The notes under the pieces were generated by a model. It worked only from the letters and a program-made list of their open reading frames with translations, searched no databases and had not been told where the DNA came from. The position numbers and the translations under genes were made by a program. A stretch of DNA of 64,000 nt from Fluviicola sp. (GTDB lineage: Bacteria; Bacteroidota; Bacteroidia; Flavobacteriales_D; Crocinitomicaceae), in NCBI GenBank assembly GCA_002734065.2, contig NVXU02000015.1, positions 40,456-104,455 of the forward strand, given 5' to 3'. This document shows positions 1-7,564 of this stretch, in pieces (within the stretch, counting starts at the first letter, position 1; each line of letters begins with the position of its first letter).

Positions 1-172
1 ATTCATAGGGAATCATACGTTTGGTAGGAATATGTTCTTGAATGAACACCCCATCAATAATTCCTTCTGTAGGAACATTAACCGGCCCACCATTGATTCC
101 TTCTGGTTGAGCAATCACTGTTGACATTCCAAAGAATGTAACTGTAATAAATGAATAAATTAAACTTCTCAT
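1..172 (-). CDS. gldN: GldN/PorN, T9SS and gliding protein (N-terminal part only)
   Basis: The gene starts at 172 and runs off the left edge, so only about 57 residues are visible. They begin with a signal peptide (MRSLIYSFITVTFFGMSTVIAQ) and reach the family-typical stretch GVFIQEHIPTKRMIPYE. GldN is a periplasmic protein that works with the lipoprotein GldK in the ring-like outer part of the type IX secretion system. It lies 12 bases downstream of gldM on the same strand, completing the order K-L-M-N. Identification rests on the N-terminal motif together with this position; the rest of the protein is not seen. Confidence 0.9.
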   Translation of the reverse strand, partial: MRSLIYSFITVTFFGMSTVIAQPEGINGGPVNVPTEGIIDGVFIQEHIPTKRMIPYE

Positions 173-184
173 AATCCTTAAATT

Positions 185-1942
185 TTAAATTTTGAAAGCA
201 CCTGCTTTCTTTCTACGAATACCGTCGGGACCAATTACCGTAGCAATAAAACTTACTGTCATTCCAGGTCTTGCCTGCAATATTAACGAAGAAGCACTAG
301 AAATGTTACTGCCTGAACCAGTAGGTGGTCTACCAGGGGCTCCTGGAATAGTACACTCCCATGATACAACCTTAAATGTTGCATTCAATGGAATTTCTGG
401 TGGGTACTTAGCAAACAACTTCGTACTTCTTTTATTAGCTTTTGTTCCTGACTTAGCACCACCCCAGTATAATTCTGGATCAGGCAAGTTAGAAACTCTA
501 TACTTCACTTTTTTCAATGTAACAGATTTACCAGTAGCTGAATTTGTACCAGAAACCGTTAAATATGCTTCTCTTGAACGTCCTGTTGGTTTTGCAATCC
601 AACCAGTTCCAGATTTAGTTAAACTAGCTCCAGAAGCTGTCAATCTTGTCTGATCATAACCAGAAGCAGTTGCCTCTACTTTATTTGCATATCCTCTGTA
701 AAGCATGTTCATTTCTGGTAGCTCAATCGAACCTTGTGGTTTCATGATAACAATTTCATGTGACCAATCTGCTGTCTTTGGAACACCTGACTTATTTTTT
801 ATAGAAACAGTACCTTTCAAAGACATAGCAGATCCTCCTGCTTTCAATCTGATAATACCTTGTCCATTTCCTGGATAAACTATTTCAGCACCTTCCATCT
901 CTTCAATTGTTACCTTTGGTTGATTCTCTGAATCAAATGCAGCCATCATGACTTGCAATTCAATTGAGTCACCCCCATTTGCAATAAGTGGACCATAAGC
1001 CAATGGCATAATCTTGTTAAAGCTGTACTCCCCTGTTGAAACTTTAGATTTCCAGTGAGCCAAAGCCAAAGCTCTAGCAGCTAAAACATCCTGCTCCATA
1101 GAAGACAAAGATGCAATTGCGGCAACTAATGGAGAACCATTGAAAGTTTTACCAATCCAATGAACATCAGAAGTACCACGATCTTCACTTTTCTCTCTTT
1201 TGGTCATTCCTATGTATAAGTCGATCAATACTTGACGATCTTCTTTAAGGTTTCCTTTAGAAGCATCAATCATCTTAGCAACTTGCTTTGCTAAATCCTT
1301 ATTGTCTTCAAATTCCGGAATGTTCTTTGGTTTTACTGAGAATGTTTTACCACCCCATTCGTAAGAACCAGTCAACTCAACAATTCTATTTCTATACTTG
1401 TTAAAGTTTTCCCATAGTTTCATTCCATCTCCTTCGGGTCTCTTGATGTCCTGACCAATCATAATTCGCATCGCGTCATTGTACGCATCTTTTGCTTGTA
1501 CAGCCATTAGATTCATACGAATAGGCAAAGCTCCCATTTCTAGATCTGTTTTTGTCCAAATAATAGAAGCTTCATTCTTGTCTTCGACTACTATAGATTC
1601 ACCACTTTCATCAATGATTTTCAATTTTAATTTATCAATTTCTTGAATCATCTTAGCGGCTTCCTGGTCAATAAGGTCCATTTGGTTTAAAACATAAGTC
1701 AACTTTTCCAATTTTGCTTTGTTCTCAGCATCATCTTTTGTTGAACTCTTTTCTGAAGAAACATCCATTATAAAACCAGTACCTCTATCGTACTGGACAA
1801 TGTTTGCTTTTTGTGTATTCTCCTCAATTGCAACGAATGCATCAAGGATAGATTTAGATACGTTCAAGGCCAAAAGTGCGGTCAGTACTAAGTACATCAT
1901 TCCGATCATCTTTTGCCTTGGGGTTTCTTTTCCTCCTGACAT
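185..1942 (-). CDS. gldM: GldM/PorM, periplasmic shaft of the T9SS motor
   Basis: A 585-residue protein with one N-terminal transmembrane helix (about residues 12-32, MIGMMYLVLTALLALNVSKS) and a long periplasmic region. GldM and GldL form the proton-driven motor that powers T9SS export and gliding. The charged N-terminus MSGGKETPRQKM keeps the family arginine at position 9 just before the helix. The C-terminal part has the beta-rich, Ig-like look of the stacked periplasmic domains, ending GPDGIRRKKAGAFKI. It lies between gldL (59-base gap) and gldN (12-base gap), presumably in one transcript. Length is close to the usual size for the family. Confidence 0.97.
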   Translation of the reverse strand: MSGGKETPRQKMIGMMYLVLTALLALNVSKSILDAFVAIEENTQKANIVQYDRGTGFIMDVSSEKSSTKDDAENKAKLEKLTYVLNQMDLIDQEAAKMIQEIDKLKLKIIDESGESIVVEDKNEASIIWTKTDLEMGALPIRMNLMAVQAKDAYNDAMRIMIGQDIKRPEGDGMKLWENFNKYRNRIVELTGSYEWGGKTFSVKPKNIPEFEDNKDLAKQVAKMIDASKGNLKEDRQVLIDLYIGMTKREKSEDRGTSDVHWIGKTFNGSPLVAAIASLSSMEQDVLAARALALAHWKSKVSTGEYSFNKIMPLAYGPLIANGGDSIELQVMMAAFDSENQPKVTIEEMEGAEIVYPGNGQGIIRLKAGGSAMSLKGTVSIKNKSGVPKTADWSHEIVIMKPQGSIELPEMNMLYRGYANKVEATASGYDQTRLTASGASLTKSGTGWIAKPTGRSREAYLTVSGTNSATGKSVTLKKVKYRVSNLPDPELYWGGAKSGTKANKRSTKLFAKYPPEIPLNATFKVVSWECTIPGAPGRPPTGSGSNISSASSLILQARPGMTVSFIATVIGPDGIRRKKAGAFKI

Positions 1943-2001
1943 GATTTAAATGTTTTTTATTTATAAATAATTAATTTCAATAATTCTGTAGGGATTGCTC
2001 C

Positions 2002-2808
2002 TTACTTCGTTATTGTCATCGCTTTTAACATATTTCCATAAACAGCATTCAAGTCAGTTAAGTTCTTAGACAACATAGACATGTTCTCTTTGTACAGACG
2101 TGTATCTTCTACAGAATCAGAAAGATTTTGCATCATATCTGTAACTTGACCTTGGAATTTCTCAGTTGCTTCTAAATGAGCTGAAGAACCTTTCAATTGC
2201 AATTCATATACGTTATTCAATGCTGATAAATTCTTAGAAACCTTTTGCATTTGCTCTCCAAATGAAGTTCCTTCTTCTTGCGATGAAGTCATTCCTGAAA
2301 TAGCCACTGATGCTTGTTCGTAAGACTCAGACAATTTAGATACTTTCTCAGATGCAGCTTGCAGGCTATCTACATAAGAATCCGTTGCTGCCACAGCTGT
2401 TGTAATACCTTTTAATTGAGAGGCATTATCACCCAAGGTTCTCATTCCATCACCTAAGCGGGTTAATAATTCTCCATCAATTTTAGCTTCTTCAAGCATT
2501 TTATCCAATTGATCAGTAATCCCTGTTCCTTTTCCACCTCTACCGGCAGCAAGAGCTTCGTTGTCAAGATCATCAGAATGACCTAACGCCAACTCTGGGT
2601 AAACAAGTTCCCAATTTGGATCTTCGTGGATTGGCTCGAATGCCGACATGAAGAAAATAAATGCTTCTGTACCCAAACCTGCAACAAGCATTGGAGATGC
2701 TCCTGGCCAGTGTTGAATTTTAAATAATGCACCGATAATTACTACAGCTGCACCCCATCCATAGAGTTTCGCCATAAATTTTTTCCATCCTTTACTTCCT
2801 GGTTTCAT
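2002..2808 (-). CDS. gldL: GldL/PorL, inner-membrane T9SS motor protein
   Basis: A 268-residue protein with two N-terminal transmembrane helices (about residues 15-30 and 38-56) followed by a cytoplasmic region rich in predicted coiled coil. Helix 2 carries an in-membrane glutamate (GLGTEAFIF, residue 48), and Lys30 and His33 sit in the connecting turn (LFKIQHWPG). These match the charged residues known to matter for proton flow in GldL of Flavobacterium johnsoniae. It pairs with GldM encoded next to it. The gene lies 66 bases downstream of gldK on the same strand. Confidence 0.97.
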   Translation of the reverse strand: MKPGSKGWKKFMAKLYGWGAAVVIIGALFKIQHWPGASPMLVAGLGTEAFIFFMSAFEPIHEDPNWELVYPELALGHSDDLDNEALAAGRGGKGTGITDQLDKMLEEAKIDGELLTRLGDGMRTLGDNASQLKGITTAVAATDSYVDSLQAASEKVSKLSESYEQASVAISGMTSSQEEGTSFGEQMQKVSKNLSALNNVYELQLKGSSAHLEATEKFQGQVTDMMQNLSDSVEDTRLYKENMSMLSKNLTDLNAVYGNMLKAMTITK

Positions 2809-2874
2809 AATTTTTCTAGTTTTTTGGTTTAATAAATATTACTACTGTTTGTTGTTGTATTCTAAGCGTTTCAA

Positions 2875-4422
2875 TTACCTTAATTGAATGTCACTTCGAA
2901 TTTCTTCGCCACCCTCTTTTGTGAAGTCTCTTCCTCCACGTCCAAGGTGTGTCATTACGTTTCTATAACCTACGTACGACTTGGCACTATCTTGATACTC
3001 GAATGTACGAGTTCCGTTTCTTAAATAATATCCGATGTCTTTCCAAGAACCTCCACGTAACACTTTACGTTTCATTGATGGCGGATCCCAATCCATTGCA
3101 TCGTATCTATATTCTGTATTCAAATCATGTGAAAATTCATACATCGATTCATCATAAGCAGTCTCGCACCATTCTGACACGTTACCAGCCATACAATATA
3201 ATCCCCAACCATTTGGGTTGTATGAGAATACTTTCACTGTATGGAAACCTCCATCTTCAAAGTAACGACCTCTCATTGGCTTAAAGTTACCAAGGAAACA
3301 ACCCGACTCATTTCTGATGTAAGGACCACCCCAAGGATATTGCGACAATTGCAAATCACCTCTTGATGCTCTTTCCCATTCTGCCTCAGTTGGCAAACGG
3401 AAATCATTCACAAATAAATCACCCATGGCTACTAACCAACCGTTCATTAATTGTGTTCTCCAAACAGAGAATGCTTTTGCTTGAACCCATGTAACTCCAA
3501 CTATTGGATAGTTATCATAAGCAGGGTGCCAAAAATACATATTGGTCATTGGATCATGAAAAGAATACGTAAAGTCCCGCACCCAACATAAAGTATCAGG
3601 ATACACATTGATTATCTCATCGATAATAAAACGTTGACGATTTGCATGTCCTCTAATTGCATTCGACTGTCCTTTCTTATTGATACCATTGCTCAAGTCT
3701 AAATCTTGACCTTGCGGCTCTTCTGAAAAAGGATGTGGAGGTGTGTCTAACTCTCTGTGCTCTTCAACCAATTTATTTCCTTGATTGTCGTAAGCATTAG
3801 GTGTTATATTAATACGACCTCTTTTTGCTGCTTCCACTAAATCAATCCAGTAGTATCTGAACATTAGTTTACGTACATCAAATTCTCTTCGTTTATAATA
3901 ACGTTGTGGTTGAGGATAATACATATCCGCCAAAATTGGAACTAAATCTGGATCATCATAAGAGAATGCTCTGTCCCAATTTAAAGAGAAAACATCTCTG
4001 TTCAATTCTCTATCAGACTCGTCGTATTCAACATACTCTAGTGCACCTTCATCGAAGTACATATCATTATAGTTGATAAAACGACTAGCATAGTCATCTT
4101 CTTCTAAACCATAATAGATTTTATCTCTAGCGATAGAATCACGCACCCATTCTACGAATTGGCGATACTCATTGTTAGAGATTTCCGTTTGATCAATGTA
4201 AAAAGCTTGGACTGAAACAGTCTTTGCTCTCGTTTGATGTAAAAACGGCATATCACCATCATTCTCACCCATCTGATAGGAGCCAGCCGGAATATAGACC
4301 ATTCCTAAGGGAATTTGTGGATGATAAATTGGACGTCCAATCGCCCCAGTTAACTCGCCTGTTCGTGTACTACACGATGCGAGCATAACGCCAATAATAG
4401 CAAATAACAAAAGTTTTTTCAT
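2875..4422 (-). CDS. gldK: GldK/PorK, outer-membrane T9SS lipoprotein with FGE-sulfatase fold
   Basis: A 515-residue lipoprotein. The signal peptide ends in the lipobox VMLASC (Cys17), and the body is a formylglycine-generating-enzyme-like fold starting near residue 40 (MVYIPAGSYQMGENDGD) and ending with the diagnostic LRGGSWKDIGYYLRNGTR. In GldK this fold is structural: with GldN it forms the ring beneath the outer membrane that couples the motor to the translocon. A region rich in Asp and Tyr (about residues 90-260) interrupts the fold and makes the protein somewhat long for the family. It is the second gene of the porP-gldKLMN run, 117 bases after the porP-like gene. Confidence 0.96.
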   Translation of the reverse strand: MKKLLLFAIIGVMLASCSTRTGELTGAIGRPIYHPQIPLGMVYIPAGSYQMGENDGDMPFLHQTRAKTVSVQAFYIDQTEISNNEYRQFVEWVRDSIARDKIYYGLEEDDYASRFINYNDMYFDEGALEYVEYDESDRELNRDVFSLNWDRAFSYDDPDLVPILADMYYPQPQRYYKRREFDVRKLMFRYYWIDLVEAAKRGRINITPNAYDNQGNKLVEEHRELDTPPHPFSEEPQGQDLDLSNGINKKGQSNAIRGHANRQRFIIDEIINVYPDTLCWVRDFTYSFHDPMTNMYFWHPAYDNYPIVGVTWVQAKAFSVWRTQLMNGWLVAMGDLFVNDFRLPTEAEWERASRGDLQLSQYPWGGPYIRNESGCFLGNFKPMRGRYFEDGGFHTVKVFSYNPNGWGLYCMAGNVSEWCETAYDESMYEFSHDLNTEYRYDAMDWDPPSMKRKVLRGGSWKDIGYYLRNGTRTFEYQDSAKSYVGYRNVMTHLGRGGRDFTKEGGEEIRSDIQLR

Positions 4423-4539
4423 TCTACCTCTTTTTTATCTTACCGGATATCTAAATTAACTTACTTACAGGTTCTAATTACTTCGATATAACGGGTCTTT
4501 CTACCTAAAGGTTACAAATATTACAAAAATAATTGACAA

Positions 4540-5478
4540 TTACAACCATCTAGGGTGTTTAGATTTCTGAATTGGCACAGGCGGCAAGTAGTAACAATAC
4601 TTAACCAAAATCTCGTGCGACCCTCTAGAAATGCTAGACAACCTATTAATAGACATGTCATAAGAATAACCAACAGTTAAATTTTGAATTGGTGTATATC
4701 CAACCATAAATGCAATTGCATCAGACAAACGGTAAGTCAAACCACCGTAAGCAATGTTATTCCACAAATACCTTGCATTTACATCGAAAGATGTTTTTAC
4801 AAGATCCGTTCTTACTAACAAATTGGTTTCAATGTCTCCATTACTATTAGCAATTCCTCTAAATGTTTTACCCCCCATTAGGTAATAATGTCTATTTGTG
4901 TTGTAAGTTGTTGTAATTGTCCCTACCCCACCTGTAAACAAGGACTGAGAAATTTGTGTAGAAGATAGTCCGACATAATAATCGTTGTTTCCTTTTAAAT
5001 AAACCCCAAAATTAAAATCTAAATTATTTGCTGAGTATCCTGCTGGCAATGTATTATCATTAAGTGTTGTTGGTGGCACCCATTCAGGACTTACAGAGAA
5101 ATTCATTAAACCAAGTCCAACTCCTATACCCAAAGTTCCTAGTCCATTAATTTGCAAAGGGTAAGAATAATTTAGCATGACATTGTTTTGCCTATTAAAA
5201 CCAATTTGGTCATGAAAAACATTGATTCCTATTCCTCCAGGAAACCATCGATTCATATTTGCTTCAATATTTAAAAGCATAGAATTTGGTGCTCCGTTAA
5301 CTTTGTCCCATTGATTTCTGTACAACATTACACCACAAATGCCTTCGTCGATTCCTGTTTCACCAGGATTCAAACTCATTTTATCGTACATAAAATTGGT
5401 GATTATCTTTTGTTGCTGCGCATAAGCACTCGACCCTAAAACCACTAAAAACAACACTACTAGAGAATTTCTTTTCAT
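4540..5478 (-). CDS. porP: PorP/SprF family outer-membrane protein heading the gldKLMN cluster
   Basis: A 312-residue protein with a signal peptide (MKRNSLVVLFLVVLGSSAYAQQ) and the PorP/SprF pattern: NFMYDKMSLNPGETG near the start, LYRNQWDKVNGAP around residue 55, and many amphipathic strands ending in SHEILVKYCYYLPP. Family members are beta-barrels that bind or anchor T9SS cargo. Its place upstream of gldK reproduces the porP-porK-porL-porM-porN order known from Porphyromonas gingivalis, so this is probably the core copy. A second, more divergent family member sits at 21733-22665. The symbol is assigned from family plus synteny. Confidence 0.88.
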   Translation of the reverse strand: MKRNSLVVLFLVVLGSSAYAQQQKIITNFMYDKMSLNPGETGIDEGICGVMLYRNQWDKVNGAPNSMLLNIEANMNRWFPGGIGINVFHDQIGFNRQNNVMLNYSYPLQINGLGTLGIGVGLGLMNFSVSPEWVPPTTLNDNTLPAGYSANNLDFNFGVYLKGNNDYYVGLSSTQISQSLFTGGVGTITTTYNTNRHYYLMGGKTFRGIANSNGDIETNLLVRTDLVKTSFDVNARYLWNNIAYGGLTYRLSDAIAFMVGYTPIQNLTVGYSYDMSINRLSSISRGSHEILVKYCYYLPPVPIQKSKHPRWL

Positions 5479-5789
5479 AAATTTGCTAACATTTTAACGA
5501 TGTATAATCTTAATTACACATCTGAACATACCTATTAGGCGACTAAAATAGATAAAATAATTCTATTATCTCAATGTTTTAATGATTTAATATTTCAACA
5601 GGCTCAATACAAGTATTTCGACATGCTTCGACAGGCTCAGCAGAGTCAGCTCAATACAAGTGATTTAATGACTCAATGTTCTAAGTGAAACTTCGACATT
5701 ACTACCCCTTATAGCAAGGAAAACCTACTATGAGCATTATTGAAACATTAAATCATTGAAACATTAGCTCCTTGCCCCCCTTGTCCTCT
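5479..5789. other. Intergenic spacer with short direct and inverted repeats
   Basis: No gene is seen here. The spacer holds a 13-base direct repeat (GCTCAATACAAGT at 5602-5614 and 5649-5661), a TTCGAC...GGCTCAG stretch between the two copies, and an inverted pair (AATGATTTAATATTTCAA at 5581-5598 against 5740-5757, one mismatch). The region contains the 5' flank of the porP-gldKLMN cluster, but I could not pick out a convincing promoter. Confidence 0.5.
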
Positions 5790-6932
5790 CTAACTTATCT
5801 TCTTCAATGTTTTCCACCACAAATCTGGGATGTGATTTTTTAGAGCATTTTCATAATCATCTTTTGTACACGGCACCATCTTATGTCTGTCGTATTTGCT
5901 TCCAGATTCTGCATTGTATCTAACCTCCAACCACCAACGGTTAGATTTGTCGCTTTTATAGAAAACCAAGTCGTCTTCAAAATCGTCGAGGTGGACGTAG
6001 AATTTTTTGTATGTTTTCTTACTGCCGATTGGGAAATCTCCCATTCTCATGGAATAACCATCAATAAAATACCAAATTATTTGCGCCAATAAATTAGAGG
6101 ATGCGCTGTTTTGGCTTGGCAATACATCAAAAATACCGACGCACGACATTTTATCACTAATTCCCGCATATTTTGCCATTTGGCAAATTTGCAAAGGATT
6201 TAAACCGTTGGTATTTTCGTATTTATTGTCATTGTGAGAATGAATGCTCGAAAAATCAATGGAAAGTAGGTCAGAATTGCGCAAATAAGGCTCTGCTACT
6301 TTAAAATCGTCATTGACTTCTCCCAAACGACAAACATCAAAGTAAAGTTTGTCAAATAAATCCAAATCTTTTTTTGCGGTGAATGGTCGCTGAACGCCAA
6401 TTGTGGTGTAATTAAATAAATAACACGGGCGTTGCATTAATAAATGACTGATAAATCCATCTGCGGAAATGGGTGCATTCGGGTCGCCTATATCTAAAGA
6501 AGAATCAATGGAGCAAATATTGATCATCTGTTCTTGTGATTCAAAGCCTTTATATAAGGACATGGTTAAATCTTGACCACCTCCAATTACAATTGGGAGG
6601 ACATCAATTTTCAGTAATTCTGAAACAACTTGACCCAATGCGAAATGTGTGTCTTCGACTTTCTCGCCTGGTTCTATGGTTCCCAAATCGTAAATGGAGA
6701 AATTCCAATTGTCACCAGTAGCTAATTGATAGAGTTGTTCTCTGAATTCTTCGTTGTTCCCTGTATCAATTGTTGAATTTCGATATTCTGGAACATAAAT
6801 TAGTGCAATTCCCTTCTTTTCTATTTCTGGAAAACCAGCAGCATCGTGTATGATTATAGAAGAATGAAGTTCTCCGAGAGAGCTTGGAATTTCTGGTGAA
6901 ACAGGTTTGAAATAGATGGAAATGTCTTTCAT
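5790..6932 (-). CDS. Arginase/formimidoylglutamase-fold protein with degenerate metal site
   Basis: A 380-residue protein of the arginase (ureohydrolase) superfamily, recognised by VLPIVIGGGQDLTMSLYKGF, INICSIDSSLDIGD and SDLLSIDFSSIHSHN in the right order and spacing. Enzymatic members bind two manganese ions through GG.H, DAH.D and S.D.D..D motifs. Here the first histidine is Gln (GGGQD), the second motif is D-S-S-L-D, and the third keeps only its first Asp. Normal hydrolase activity is therefore doubtful, and annotation as formimidoylglutamase should be treated with care. An upstream in-frame ATG at 6950 exists, but a TAACTTTG promoter box overlaps it (6948-6955), so I choose the ATG at 6932. 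A monocistronic gene with repeat-rich spacers on both sides. Confidence 0.75.
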   Translation of the reverse strand: MKDISIYFKPVSPEIPSSLGELHSSIIIHDAAGFPEIEKKGIALIYVPEYRNSTIDTGNNEEFREQLYQLATGDNWNFSIYDLGTIEPGEKVEDTHFALGQVVSELLKIDVLPIVIGGGQDLTMSLYKGFESQEQMINICSIDSSLDIGDPNAPISADGFISHLLMQRPCYLFNYTTIGVQRPFTAKKDLDLFDKLYFDVCRLGEVNDDFKVAEPYLRNSDLLSIDFSSIHSHNDNKYENTNGLNPLQICQMAKYAGISDKMSCVGIFDVLPSQNSASSNLLAQIIWYFIDGYSMRMGDFPIGSKKTYKKFYVHLDDFEDDLVFYKSDKSNRWWLEVRYNAESGSKYDRHKMVPCTKDDYENALKNHIPDLWWKTLKKIS

Positions 6933-6947
6933 GACGAACAATTTCCT

Positions 6948-6955
6948 CAAAGTTA
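6948..6955 (-). promoter_or_regulatory. Candidate -7 box of the arginase-fold gene
   Basis: The minus strand reads TAACTTTG, a match to the Bacteroidota -7 consensus TAnnTTTG, 15 bases before the chosen ATG at 6932. No good -33 TTTG is seen at the usual distance. The box overlaps the alternative upstream ATG and therefore helps decide the start. Confidence 0.45.
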
Positions 6956-7036
6956 CGCTAAAATTGAAGGCTTTTCTGAAGAATTAAAAAAGGTTTACAG
7001 AATTCATCGTTGAAAACTTCATTCTTCATTTTTAAT

Positions 7037-7525
7037 GGCTCTATGTTGATTTAGGTGGGTGAAAGGTTTCGCTCCTGCGGAGCTCAGTTATGCAGGTTTG
7101 TTTTCTTCTTACAAAGATGCAACTCCTACGGAGCTTAGTTTGTTGGTTACAAAGGTAACACCCCTACGGGGTTTCGTTACATTGGGTCTTTGTCTTTTTA
7201 CAAAGGTGCAACTCCTACGGAGTCAGAGTTGGCTACTTTCTCTTTCTGTAGTTGTAATACAAAAATAAATACGAATTGTGTGGTTCCAATTTTATATGCA
7301 GCCCCATCGGGGCAATACCTTTGTAAAGACAAACGCAATGAAATAAAAGCTCCGTAGGAGTGAAACAAAAAACAAAAGTAAACGATGAAAAATAAAACCT
7401 TAAATCCGCAAAGGTAAAATACAAAAAAGAGCAAGAGGATATAGAAATACTCAAAATTTTATCAATATGATCTGCTTTATTTGTGGTAAACTAAAATTTA
7501 GTAATGCCAATTTAACTACCCCCTC
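7037..7525. repeat. Composite repeat element carrying a cluster of CTCCTACGGAG palindromes
   Basis: The spacer between topA and the arginase-fold gene holds no credible gene. Its left end, GGCTCTATGTTGATTTAG (7037-7054), and right end, AATTTAACTACCC (7509-7521), both recur at the ends of the small element at 19484-19623. Inside are at least six palindromic cores of the type CTCCTACGGAG (about 7071, 7122, 7161, 7211, 7303 and 7349, the last two on the other side of the array), with AC/TTACAAAGGT-like sequence between them. Short open frames here are by-products of the repeats. Confidence 0.7.
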
Positions 7526-7564
7526 TATTTAACCTTAAATCATTTTTAATTCTTCCTTCTTAAT

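Noticed and set aside
7071..7365. CTCCTACGGAG repeats as a CRISPR-like array
   Set aside because: Spacing is irregular, the cores are very short, the last copies are inverted, and no cas gene is present.
7198..7454. Short minus-strand open frames in the topA spacer
   Set aside because: They run across palindromic repeat cores, have no homology that I can recognise, and overlap one another in different frames.
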